From NCBI GenBank assembly GCA_946807835.1, contig OX327702.1, positions 18,848,001-18,912,000 on the forward strand: a stretch of DNA of 64,000 nt, in the 5' to 3' direction. Origin of the DNA: Ailanthus altissimus (taxonomy: Eukaryota; Streptophyta; Magnoliopsida; Sapindales; Simaroubaceae). Below, in pieces: positions 49,171-60,751 of the stretch. The notes below the pieces were generated by a model, which saw only the letters and a list, made by a program, of their open reading frames with translations, ran no database searches and was not told the origin of the DNA. Both the position numbers and the translations under genes were made by a program. Every line of letters begins with the position of its first letter. Positions within the stretch are counted from its first letter, which is position 1.

Positions 49171-49970
49171 TCATATATCATTAATATATATAACAATAAC
49201 CACCCATATGGACCAATACCAAAATTTGATAAAAACTAACACTTGGAAATCTCACACTATGTCAATTAATCAAATGGACCTCAAATGTTGATTTATCTAA
49301 ATTTGTTAGACTAACTAATTAATATTATCAATTCAACAATTTTTGACAAAATTGTACTTTATTGTCAAAAATAGGATCAATGACTATACATATCACTTTC
49401 AAATTATTTATTACATGTTTCAATTATTGTGGGATACATTTTATATTTTTAAAAAATTAATAATAATAAAAAATTGTGCCAAATTCTTAACTGAGCAGAA
49501 ATTTTTTTTTGGGAGGCCACCATATATTATGACATGCTTCCCAACAACTTGGACAAGTTTCATAAGAAGTCAAAATTCACTTAAAGTTAAATTATCACCC
49601 ACTTTTTTTTCATTTTTTTTTGAAGGAAATCGTTACACTTTATTTTTCATAATATATATTTGTGCACTTATAATTTGTCTAAATTAAACTAATTTTTAAT
49701 TCAACTCAAATATTTATTTCTAAGAAAAAAGAATCAACTTTATAAATTGAGAAAATTTACTCAACAAGACATAAGGAGAGACTTCAACCACCATAACAGA
49801 CAGAAGTTTTCGAATACATAAAAGTTATATTTTGAGTTCACAAACAAAATAAACAAACCCATTTACGGTGGCATAAATTGCATGCTAATGGTGTTGCCTA
49901 AAGTTGAACCAAGCCTTGTTTTGTAGTCCTTCGCTATTTAGTAACCCGCCACTGACATCAACAGTTGGCC
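49171..49970. other. AT-rich intergenic DNA
   Basis: I see nothing beyond AT-rich sequence and short spurious open frames between the repeat cluster and the Rab promoter. Confidence 0.5.
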
Positions 49971-50575
49971 TAACCTAAATCCTACAAGGAAAATGGGCCC
50001 CTACCATCCGGTAGCAGCAGCGTTATACTCACGCGCCCTGAAACCCCGCGTTGTAGTGGCATAGCCCCATCAAAGTGCGTAGTTGTTTTATTTAATTTTA
50101 TGGAAATGGGAATGAGTTTAGATTGGCAGCGAAAAATGAAAAGAAAAGTAAGGAATAACGTTGAGTGTCAGTCAGGTGAGGTGAGGTGGGTGCAGTTTCT
50201 GTTCAAGTTTTCGAGTTAGCCGTTTTCTTTAGCTTATCTGTCTCAACAAAGCATAAGCATCTACATTGTTTTGATGCCCACCACTTCTTTCCTCTGCCAC
50301 CTTTCCCTTTTTATTTGTTATCACTCTCTTTATATTCGTTTCTTTTCCACGCTACTTTCTTTTATTTATTTTTGTAGAATTTGGAGAGAGAAGAGATCGA
50401 CATCATTTCGAGCCCAACACTTGATCATCATTATAAACAGCACAGCACTGAGTTAGAGGGAAGAGAGAGAGAGGGAGAGAGAGAGAGAGACTTTTGAGTT
50501 CTTTTACATATTTATAAGTGAAAAAAGAAAATAAAAGAGAAAAGTGGAAGTGGAAGTGGGTTGTGAGGATTGCTA
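49971..50575 (+). promoter_or_regulatory. Promoter and 5' leader of the RABC2-type gene with GA microsatellite
   Basis: GC content rises sharply near 49980. TGGGCC (49994-49999, inside a GGGCCC palindrome) is a site II-like element. The leader is CT-rich to about 50390, then purine-rich with a (GA)n microsatellite at 50462-50491, ending GAGGATTGCTAATGGG around the start codon. TTTTTGTAG near 50375 could be a leader-intron acceptor, but no donor was fixed. GA/CT tracts in leaders are common in constitutive plant genes. Confidence 0.5.
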
Positions 50576-53500
50576 ATGGGATCGTCTTCAGGGCAGAGCA
50601 ATAGCTACGATCTTTCATTCAAGATCTTGTTGATTGGTGATTCTGGTGTTGGTAAAAGCAGTCTTCTTGTTAGCTTCATTTCGACCTCTGTTGATGATCT
50701 TGCACCCACCATTGGTACTTTTACTTATAATTATCTTTTAATCGTTTTTAAGTTAGACATTCTGTTTGATTGCTTAGTACAACGAGTATTTGATATTCAG
50801 TATTAGTAATTAAACTGGTTTTAAGTTTTTAACTCATGGGAAGTGGAGTTCATTGGCACCAGAATGATAAGAATATACAAGATTCAATCATATGCTTCTT
50901 AGCTTTGAAACAGGGGTTACTGGAGTTGGATCCAGATAAAGTTGATGCTAGATTTTGAAGCTTAGCTATTGATTTTGCTTCTTTTTTTCTAAGAAAATAT
51001 TTTTAATGTTAGTTTACCTGTCCTGCATTAATAATCTATCGAATATTTAATTGGTTAAGGAAGTCTTCCTAGATGAATATTAAGTTTGTAGATCTTCATC
51101 CTGTGAATTTCAATGGTGCTTTCAATTGTCAATTGCTAAAATATGGAAAAATATCTTTAATTTCTTTTCACGCCTAGGTGATTTTTACATGGTAATTGAT
51201 TGATTCAAAATCCATGGTTATGTGGTGTGATCATTTTAGTATTGCCTTCTCTTCGTCTTAACTAAGTGCAGGTGTGGATTTTAAGATCAAGCATCTAACA
51301 GTGGGAGGGAAGAGATTGAAACTGACAATTTGGGACACTGGTATGCAATTAAAGTTGTCTATTGGTCGTTTAGAATATGACTGCTATTAAACAAATGAGC
51401 CTAGTGATGCAAAGAATTTTTTTTATTTTACCAATATGAGTGTTTGTTAATTCACTTTCATTGCTATTTTTAAAGCTTAGATGATACTAGAATCTATTTG
51501 ATCCTATATAAATCTAAATAGACTCAGTAGTTGTTTTGCTCTTAGTAATTCCTTTGGTAGAGAATAATTTTTTGAGTTTTAACCTATGATCTAGGTCTAT
51601 CATTTATGCTGGCAAGTTTGAATCTAATGTACCAAGAACTAAAGAAGATTTAACAAAAAGTAAAAGAAAAACTCAATATAACCCCTCAATTCAAATTGTT
51701 TGTTTTTGTGATAAAGCCTATTTGTTTTCAACATCCACGTCCGTTTTCTATTGTTGATTGAGCAGTTAGATTCCACATTTGCCAACCTTGTTTCGCAAAA
51801 TGGTAATCAGTTTTACAGTATATCAATTGGTAATCAATTTTACATAAGCATTTAAAAATTTTCTTTCAGCTGAATAGAAGGCCAAAAATCCTAATAAATT
51901 ACTTTAGCTAACTAGATAAATTCATTTTTAACCCTTTTCTCCATTTGTAAAATTGCATCCACTATTGTGATGTTCAAGATAATTTATTGCTCAACAAAAA
52001 TTTTACCTTTATACTATTTACAGTTTTTCTTTGAGAATATTATTTATCCTTTGTCATCTCATTCAAGTGTCTATTTTTTAAAATAAATATTACAGGAAAT
52101 TGCAAAACAATCTTAATGAATTGTGGTTAATTGTCAAAATTTTCTACTTCTTGCAGCTGGACAGGAGAGGTTCAGAACATTAACAAGCTCTTATTATAGA
52201 GGTGCTCAAGGAATCATTCTTGGTATGACATCAACAATATTTGTTCATGTCATTTTCCAGAAGCATCAGTGAGAAAAGTCTGTTTTCTTGATTTAACATA
52301 TTGAGTCTGTGGCAATGATATCAATTTGCAAAAGACAAATGTTTTGCATTGCAATGCAAATGACAATGTCATGTTTGGTAGTGACAAGAGAAGTTGGCTT
52401 TGATGCCAGGTTGACCGCAACAATCTTGTATGTTTTGACATACATTTTATAACTGCTGATCGAACTAAACTTCTACACTAGACAGACGGCTAAGTTGTAA
52501 TTGAGAAACTAGGAATAGGAACAACATAGACGGCATGTTTGTCAATAGATAGATTTGGAATGGAAGGATGCTAAAGATGGCATCATCGTAGATTAATTTT
52601 TTTCCATGCAAAGTTCTAGCAGTCCTTTTCCGTTGAAACGTTGCACGTGTCTAAGTAGCACATTAACTTTATAAGATAGTATATCTTTTTTCTTTTTCCA
52701 AAGTCACTTTGGCGACAATTTGTTCTTGTCCTCTATTGAAGAACAGAGAAGGTTTTATGAAAAAAGTTGTGTTTTTACCTTTTTGTTTATCCATTTTAAT
52801 CATGTAGGAAATCTCTATCACAGCATAAAATTGTTCATGCTTGATTATGAAAACGGAGGCAGGCATTTGCGCATGGACTTTCTGTTCTATTACAACACAA
52901 GGTTCTGGCTGTTGTTATTGCATGTTATTTTAGAGTGGTTAGTTTTGGCGTTAGTTCATTGCCCTGAAACTATTTTGACTCCCACGATCATAAATATATG
53001 ATCAATCAAATCTTCAGCTAATATGCTGCCTGTTATTGAATTATTCTTCTTGACATTTTTCTTACATTATTCCCTCATGTTGTAGATTGTTAAACTTATA
53101 GCTGATATTTGAATTTTACTGTAGTTTATGATGTGACAAGGAGAGAAACCTTCACAAACTTGTCAGACGTGTGGGCTAAGGAAGTGGACCTGTACTCCAC
53201 TAATCAGGATTGTGTCAAGATTCTTGTTGGAAATAAAGTTGACCGAGTAAGTGCTATACTTATTTTGTTATTGAAGATTTTGATCTGAGAAGATAATTGA
53301 TGAGTAGAATAAAGGAGCAACACCTTACTAAAGGAGCGTAAACCCAGTAGGAACCTTACAACAGCAGTACAGTGCTCATTTGATGTTGTCAAAGTAGTAT
53401 GAACACTGATGAATGTCTCAGTTATCCTTTTCTCTTATCTTCATTTCTTGAGGTACCAGTAAAAGAAACCTTTCCCTATGTTTGTCCCCTCACACAATTA

Positions 53501-54277
53501 ATGTAAATATGATGTTCATTTAAATGGTCGTTTAAAAGATTTCACACATCGTTCTCTAATGGGACTCATGAAATTTGAAGAGTAAGAAAATATTTCAATC
53601 AGTTTTAAGTCTCTCATATGTCACAATCTACAAGTATATACTGCATTAGCACATTGTTAATATATATATATGGTTTATCAATTGAAGAATACCATCATAG
53701 TCATCTCATTTCTGTCTTCTATTACCTGCTGTTAATTGATACAGATTCACAATTTTATGTACGGACATAATGTCAAGTTTCAGTCTAATTTACACTCTTG
53801 CTGTAGATAATATTCTTGTTGAATATTTACTTACCCTGTTATTTTGTATTTCATTGATATATGATTTCAGGAATCTGAACGGGTTGTAAGTAGGGAAGAG
53901 GGGATTGCTCTTGCAAAAGAGCATGGATGTCTGTTTCTTGAATGTAGTGCTAAAACCAGAGAAAATGTCGAGCAGTGCTTTGAGGAGCTTGCATTGAAGG
54001 TACTCTTTGAGAAATCACTGTTGAATTTTTTAACTGTCCAGTGAAACTTTGGGCAATTTGATCCATCTTGTTGTTTCATTAATTTCTGATACCTTAAATG
54101 ATTGACATAATTCGGATTAATAGATTTCCTTTTTCTCTAGTTTGACATAATGCAATTATTCTACAGATAATGGAGGTTCCTAGTCTTTTGGAAGAAGGAT
54201 CCACGATTGTAAAAAGAAACATTTTGAAGCAGAAACCAGAAAACCAATCACCTGCTACCGATGGTTGTTGCTTGTAA
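50576..54277 (+). CDS. RABC2A: Rab18-type small GTPase, RABC2 subfamily
   Basis: A Ras-superfamily GTPase of the plant RABC (Rab18-like) group, a GTP-dependent switch on membranes. Exons: 50576-50714, 51272-51340, 52157-52222, 53125-53246, 53871-53999, 54167-54277; all phases agree, 211 aa. Motifs: P-loop GDSGVGKS (21-28), switch I Thr45 in APTIG, WDTAGQE (67-73), the Rab-typical [15 protein letters not shown] (74-88), NKVD (128-131) and SAK (158-160). The C terminus ends Gly-Cys-Cys-Leu, with a Cys pair suited to double geranylgeranylation. The start MGSSSGQS is that of Arabidopsis RABC2 proteins, so 50576 is preferred over the upstream in-frame [15 protein letters not shown] and [10 protein letters not shown] in the tail also point to RABC2a. 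RABC2a has been linked to myosin XI and peroxisomes in Arabidopsis; a similar role here is inference. Confidence 0.96.
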
Positions 54278-55160
54278 GTTGCTCCTATGCAGAGCTCTTG
54301 GTAAGAAGCAAGACTTCTAGTATAAACAGAAGATTGCAGGCCACCTGCTAATGGCACATACACTGTTTCCCCATTAACATTATGAAACAGATAATGTATA
54401 TGTATAATTTGTTCTGTATCTCATAATCGCTGCTGCTGTTGTTGATCATTGATTTGCCATATTGTAGCATCATTCAGGAGTACTGGTACTACAATAACAT
54501 TATATTAGCTAATGTAAATGATTGTCTTTTGGTTTCGTTTCTGATCCATGTTAGGAAAACAAAATTTCTTTTACTTTTATTGATTTTATCTGAGTGACTT
54601 TTATACTTCATGCTTTTAAGTGGTATCTACTTTAGTATGTCTCAACTCTTTTAACGAAAGCCGTGAGTTTGTTACCGTCCGATATCATAATTCCATTGAA
54701 GGGAATTAGCAGTACGCCTGCGAAGTTCACAATTGCATTGAAGAAAATATCATTTTTCCATGTATTTCTTCCCGTCTATTGACGAGAGTTGTATGGAAAA
54801 ATTTTGGGATGCTTTTAATAAATGTGTGATAGTTCTGTGAAATGAGAGATAAATTGGGATATTAACATTGTCGCCTTTTGGAGTTAATCTAAATTATGGG
54901 TAGTTTTAGTTTTAGTTTTAGTTTTAGTTATGCTGTTTAAAAGACGAAAATATTTTTAAAATTTTATTTTTATCATGTTAATAATTAAAATATTTGTATT
55001 TTTATTTCTATATTAAATAAAGGAAATGATTAAAACTAAAATTATTGTAGTTTATGTAAACCTTAAGGATGACAGTGTTAATACCTCGAAAGAACCCCCA
55101 AATTATAGGTAAAGTTTGAAAACATACAAACTCTATATTTAGGGCAATTCGATGCTAACG
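54278..55160 (+). other. RABC2-type 3' UTR and downstream intergenic DNA
   Basis: The 3' UTR follows the TAA at 54275-54277 and probably ends by about 54560, though no single poly(A) signal stands out. From 54560 to 55160 no coding signal is seen. A short TTTTAG repeat (TAGTTTTAGTTTTAGTTTTAG) lies at about 54901-54928. Confidence 0.45.
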
Positions 55161-55168
55161 TTCCTTTG

Positions 55169-56100
55169 TTATCTGTTCATCTTTGTCGCGTGAGATGAGT
55201 GAAATCCAAATCCCGCCTCTTTTTTAGTGTGGCCCTTGGATGAGAAATGTATCAAGTCTTTGATACTTTCATTTGTCTTGTAAATGAACAGGTGATTTTG
55301 TTCGTACTTGGTGATCCAAGTGTTTGGTAAGAGGTTGACAAATTTTTCGTTTGACAACTATTTGGGAATGTATGTATAGGATGAGACTTTAGTGGAGTCA
55401 ATAGAGATGAGTAGAGCATCTTAGTTTGAATGAGGGGTTCCAAAGTCAAGAGCATAGTTTTGGACTTGGTACACCATTTGATAGTGTAGAGTAGCCATGT
55501 ATGTTTGTGTTTTTGGAACTGCTTCTGTGATCTGGATCTGGGCTTTTAGGGCTGAGGTAAGACTTGGGTCAGATATTGGCATGCAAAAGTTTGGGTACAG
55601 CGTAATCAACACTGTTCCTGCATTAAGAGTGGTCTGGATTGTGCCAATACATGCTTCTTTGTAGGTTGAAAACCTTGTGTCAAGTAAGGCTATTCTTCCT
55701 ACAGTCTCAAGGCTTTTTCTGTCATGAAAGGTCAAAGCAAATCTTACTGCTCCAAAGTGAAGATGAGTGTATCCTTGCTTTAGCCATTGAGGGATCAAAT
55801 CAGTTGGGAACTGTAGAGGAACCAATTGATGTCACAATCTTTTGGCACCAGTTCTTTCTCTATTTTTGGTGACAACTCCAAGCTTATCCCCAAGAAAAAG
55901 ACAAAAGAACACTCCCGAAGACATGCCAGTACAAGTCGTGAAGAACCAGTTCCAAAATCCAGTACAGAGTCAACAAACCCAATCACTTCCTTCACAACAG
56001 AACCAATAATTCCACAGATAAGACTTCCAAAAGTCTCTATGCCATCCATGGCCTCACCGATGCCATAAATATTTCCACCAGCCTCCAAAGCCCAATTCAT
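55169..56100 (-). pseudogene. Endogenous caulimovirid (plant pararetrovirus) movement-protein fragment
   Basis: A 134-codon minus-strand frame (55421-55825) matches the viral movement-protein family of caulimovirids: a WLKQGY start, LHFGAVRFAL, ALLDTRF, GTIQTTLNAGTV, and TLYPNF, then LHYQMVYQVQNYALD. Upstream frame 55795-56100 may be the N-terminal part; it overlaps in another frame, so a frameshift separates them. Downstream frames (55455 to 55169), with FVNLLPNTWITKYEQ, look like the continuation toward the next polyprotein region and are also frame-broken. No capsid, protease or reverse transcriptase was found nearby. Movement proteins enlarge plasmodesmata for virus spread. This copy is a disrupted, integrated relic. 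The genus is not determined (florendovirus- or petuvirus-like are possibilities). Confidence 0.6.
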
Positions 56101-56580
56101 GGCCCTAAACCAAAAGTCACTAACTTTCTTTATTCTTAGTCAGCCAACCACAACTATATCCATACCAAACTCTAGTTGAGAGGAGAACGGGCTAACCCTT
56201 GATGTATGTACTGATCACAAGCCCACCAAACCTCTTTTAAAGAAAGAAGGTTCTATGAGAAAAAGATCAGAGATCAGGAGTAAACCTGTTGCCCTAACGG
56301 CCTTCTTGCCTCGGCGGGACTTACGACGGTTCTGGCCTAATCTAATCTTTTCATTCAGAAATTGGAGTGATTCTAGCCTCTTACAAGAATTAGAGACCCC
56401 TTCCCTTATCGGATCTTTACTATGCTATTTCTATTCAGGGCTAGGGTTGTTAAGAGAATTCTAAAGGAAACTTTTAGAAGAATATGTTTATAAAACACAC
56501 TAATTTTTATTTAGTTTTGTAAATCCTAAGTTCTGAGTACAAACTGAACTTAGAGGCCTTTATATAGACTTTCGGACCTT
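56101..56580 (-). promoter_or_regulatory. Leader and TATA-type promoter upstream of the viral fragment
   Basis: On the minus strand a strong TATA box (CTATATAAAGGCC, TATATAAA at 56559-56566) lies about 460 bp upstream of the first viral-like frame. The intervening sequence is leader-like and locally GC-richer than its surroundings. This fits the promoter plus leader of a pararetrovirus, but a host gene promoter or LTR cannot be excluded. No Met-tRNA primer-binding site was found. Confidence 0.35.
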
Positions 56581-56826
56581 GACACTATGACACTAATGGC
56601 CGACATACATTTATGACTTGAAGACTTTCTAAACATAATGCCAAATAATTACAAAGACTTTTATGGCCGAGAACATTTCTTTTCTACCTTCTGATTGCCA
56701 TGTGTCCAAATCCTTTCGGTGTCTTCACATTTTAGTGGCATTATGATTTCTGGTAGCGTTTAGTCAGATGTCCTCTCTTTTCAATCAATCAAATCATTGT
56801 ATGTACCTTGCTGATAGAGATAAATT

Positions 56827-57740
56827 AGAAGAATGTCAATTTTGTCCCTTTAATATTCAATTTTATCTTAAAAAATTTAAATTATTTAATTTTATTTATC
56901 TCTATTAATTAATTTTCATTACATTTAACAAAAAAATTTATTTTTTATATATAATAATATTTTTGCTCATATGATAATTCATGTATTAATTATTGTATCC
57001 CCGTGTCAACAAATGATTGATAATTAATATAAAATAAAAGATACATGACAAATTCGAATTGAATCAAATTTTAATATTTAATTTTAAAAAATAAATTATT
57101 TAAAATTAACATAAGCCTTCTTTGGTGACAAACATTCAATGGCAATGGGCTATCACCGATCACTAGTTTTTAGTAACAAAAATAATTAAATTTTATATCA
57201 TTGAATTCTATATTCTCTAATCTATATAAATATGATATCTTTTTTACTCAAAAAAATAGACTAAAAGACAGCCAAATATATAATGAAAGTAATGGGAGGG
57301 CAGCGATCATTAGCGGTGCACGTCAAACAGACGATAGTGATGTGCACTGCTGGTGGCCATGCGCCCTCCTATTGCTCCTATTACGTATTTGATTGCCTTC
57401 TGATCTTTTTTTTTTAAATAAAAAATGATCCACAATTGTGTAGAGCATAGAAAATAAAGTTCAATAATTAATTATTTTTATCGTCACTTTATAGTGGTAG
57501 GTAGCGGCTTGTCGCAAGTGAAAAATGGTAAGGTTCTTTTTTATTTTTTATTTGTATAATTAATTAATAATCAATAATTATTTGACACGATTCATAGTGT
57601 ATTAATATTTTTCAGTTAAGTTAACATTTTACTCTTCAATCACTAAATGTAACAGAGAGGGACAAAATTAGATAATTTGAAATTTTATGAGAAAAATTAG
57701 ATATTTGACTAAATTCGAGGGACAAAATTGACCTTCTTCC
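56827..57740. mobile_element. Non-autonomous DNA transposon with about 200-bp terminal inverted repeats
   Basis: The left end reads GAAGAATGTCAATTTTGTCC and the right end, inverted, GAAGAAGGTCAATTTTGTCC. Similarity continues inward with gaps: TTAAATTATTTAATTTT, TTACATTTA, then CGTGTCAACAAATGATTGAT against CGTGTCAAATAATTATTGAT. The arms cover about 56827-57035 and 57530-57740. The centre (57060-57530) includes a GC-richer segment at about 57290-57385 without a recognised domain. Long inverted arms suggest a Mutator-like MITE; no clean 9-bp target duplication was identified. Confidence 0.6.
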
Positions 57741-60050
57741 AATAAGTTTTTAATTTTGGTTTAATCTATTTATTTTGTTGCTATCTTTCTTCCTTAGACA
57801 CTCTAACTATGCTCTTCATGTATCATCTTTCTTTCTCACTTCATATTTTTCCTTTCAACTAGTTTTGTAGTTTTCAACAAAGCAAGACATAAGGTTGAAA
57901 GTTTTTCTATTGAATAGTTGAAAACAGCCTTTAGGATTTCCCCTAAAGTACGTGTTCATGAGTTCTTTGCTGATGACAACAGAAGAAATCCTCATTCTAT
58001 ACTTCCAAGTGAAGATAATGTTATTCCGTAAGCATCGTAAATGCTCTCATTTTTTCATTCCCCCTATGATTTTTGAGTTCCTATATTTAGTTGAATGTTT
58101 CTTGTTCAAATTCATCTCAATGTCTTTAATAGGATAAAGATAATTTTATAATGAATCATATGATGTACCCACTTATCCATCTATATTTATATGATTTCTT
58201 CTTAGTTATGTTCTTGTGTCTCCTAAAAGTCATTATTACTTGGCCATTAAAGGCCCGTTTGATTGGACTTTTCAAATAAAACTTTTAAAATTAAAGTTTT
58301 TAGAAGAAATTGTTTTTAAGAAAATGTCAATTATCATTTGATTATCAATTAAAAAAAATACTATTTCAAAGTAGTAGATCATTTGGTTACATATTATTAA
58401 AAGTGTTTAGCTATTATTAAATTACAAAAAAGGACACTTAATAAAACTTATATGAAAATTCTATACACTTCAATCTTTTTTACATAAAATAAAATATACA
58501 ATTTAATCTTTAAATTTACTAATGTATTTTTACAAACAGCTATACAATTTGAGCTAAAATTTAGTTTTGTGATCATTGTAAAATAATTGCTAAAATAATT
58601 AAAACTCTAAAAATAAAAAATAAATAAATTTACAAAAATTTAAGTAAAATTAATACATAGCTATTAACAAATTAAGTATATTATTGTGTTTAGTATAAAA
58701 ATTAAAAATGAAATAAAATAAAAAACTACGCATTTATGACAAAAAAAATTTTTTTTTGAAGCCTTGAAGAGATATGATGGTTTAAAAAATATAGAGATAT
58801 GATGGCTTTTAATAAAAGATTAAAATTATATTAGTTGAATAAAGTTTATTTTTATTAAGAGTATACTATATAATTAAAAAATATTATAAGAATATATGTG
58901 TCAATACATAATATATCAAAAAAAGGCTCAAAAAGCTCTACTATTAAAAGTATATATTTTCAGTTTTTGCAAGTAGAGACAAAATAACTTTTGTAATTTT
59001 TAAAAATTCTTTTGCAATTACAATGTCATCAAAAAATTTTAGAAAAAATTAGCATTAAAAAAACTCTTTTAACCAGTAGAAAAATTCAACCAAACATGAA
59101 CTTTTAAGAAAGGTAAGGAAATCATCTTCAACTTCTAATCTAAAACTTCATCATGTGTGTTTTTATCCTTTCGTTGGTATAGATGGATCCCATTTGGACA
59201 TTGGAGAAATCACTCAATCCTTTTGCCTTTTGATTTGTTTATTTTTTTTAATTTGGTTAAGCATTTGATCCATTTTATCTCCAAGAATTTAGGGATCATA
59301 TTTGCTTTAGAACTTTCCTTCCTGAAGAGATACTTTTCCCTTTTGGCACCAATTTCTTCCTCTTCGTTAATAAGTCTTGATCTCATTTTTCTGATTACTT
59401 CTTATTTGAAGAAACTTGTTTATTATTGAGTGCTTTTTTTTTTCCCAATAAGAGATGTCAATACTGCACGTGTTTCTTATTCCCATGATATTTTATACAT
59501 ACCTATCTTTCTACTTTTATACGTGCAAGATTCTTCCAAGATATCTATCTCTTCATTTTCTACAATTTTAAATAAGGATTTTGAAAAATAAAAAGGATGT
59601 GAATTTTAGACTTAAAAAAGAAATAGACTCTCTGAAGGCTGACAATGATGAAATTGAATCTCGATTGGTAAAATGTGAGCAACATATTTATAATCTTTAA
59701 TATTGAGTTCAGAAAGAAGAGTGAAGGGACAAAAAGAGTTGTTAATAGGGCTCACACTAATGCGGCTAAGATCCCTAAGATTGTTTTGGAATTGGAAAAG
59801 TCTAACAAGTGTTTGGAAGAGATGAAAAGACTATTGAAACAATCCTAATCATCTTATCAGTAAACTGGAAGGAAATAGGAGATTGTTTAGCAATATTCTT
59901 GTTGACCTAAAAATTTTGTCGACTCTCAACTCAATGAGTTGAATTTATTTTTTCAAGTAATAACAATCAACGTTTGAAATGGGCTAGACTGGTTTGCTCT
60001 AAGAATGTTGGGTCTGCTAGGAATCCTGCAAATAGAGAGAAAAATGATGT
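57741..60050 (+). pseudogene. Retroelement gag-like relic, interrupted
   Basis: Pieces of reading frame appear at about 57950-58137 (VHEFFADDNRRNPHSILPS, then a hydrophobic stretch), at 59157-59429 (RYFSLLAPISSSSL and similar), and at 59590-59700 with a coiled-coil-like FRLKKEIDSLKADNDEIESR. The order of hydrophobic N-terminal part then coiled coil resembles plant putative gypsy-type transposon proteins, but I cannot name the family with confidence. The first two pieces are separated by the MITE-like element at 58252-59100. Stops and frameshifts are frequent. Confidence 0.28.
58252..59100. mobile_element. hAT-like MITE candidate
   Basis: The left end is GGCCCGTTTGATTGGAC and the right end is TTCAACCAAACATGAAC. 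These are imperfect inverted termini of the GGCCCGTTTGG type seen in many plant hAT-derived MITEs. The interior is very AT-rich and non-coding. Flanking octamers (CATTAAAG-like and TTTTAAGA-like) do not give a clean 8-bp duplication, so the boundaries are approximate. Confidence 0.42.
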
Positions 60051-60740
60051 CGCGTTGGAAGTTTTTTTGATATAGGCACTCTAATGCTTTAGTCAACAAC
60101 GATCGAAAAAGAAAAAAATAACACGAGAACAAAAAGAATGGACGATAAATAAAAAAGAGATTTTTGCTTAGAGTTTAATGGCAAAGAAAGCTTAGTAAAA
60201 GTAATCTACATATCTAAGCATAGTAGATTGATACTTTATCTTATTACAAGAATCCATATAGAAAGTATTAATTAGAACTAGTTACTAGATATAACTTATC
60301 CTAAATGATAAAATTTAATGTAGAATTTATACAAAACTGATTACCTTGCGGTGGCTTTTTTAATTAGAAAATATAGATGATTAAACTAATAACTGTATAC
60401 TTAACTTAGGTTGATTGATATTCTCCCTATGGAGTTCTTGTCAATTAAATCTAAGGGCTAAATAATTGGTAATTTATTATTATTTAATATAGGATATCTA
60501 AATAATAATAATAAATTAATAGGTAATAGTCTAATTCATAACAGATACGACCATCCTACAGAGATGTATTTTGAATGAAAATTAGATTACCAATATATAA
60601 TATAGTTAATTATATATCATTAAAGAGTTATATATATATATATATACATTTTATGAATTCATGTAAAAAGTTTTATATGCTATAAGAAAATGTATGTTTA
60701 TGTATGAATTTATTTTTTAAAATCATATTTTTATTCAGCC
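60051..60740. other. AT-rich DNA, possible LTR remnant left of the copia relic
   Basis: Non-coding. A stretch around 60405-60450 (TTGATTGATATTCTCCCTATGG..) and a CATAACAGATACGACCATCC segment near 60535 recall LTR wording. A TA microsatellite lies at 60629-60647. No partner repeat was found on the right side of the copia relic. Confidence 0.3.
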
Positions 60741-60751
60741 CACAAGTATTC

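Noticed and set aside
55826..56068. 80-codon Ser/Pro-rich + strand frame
   Set aside because: It overlaps the minus-strand viral-like frames and looks like their shadow; no independent support.
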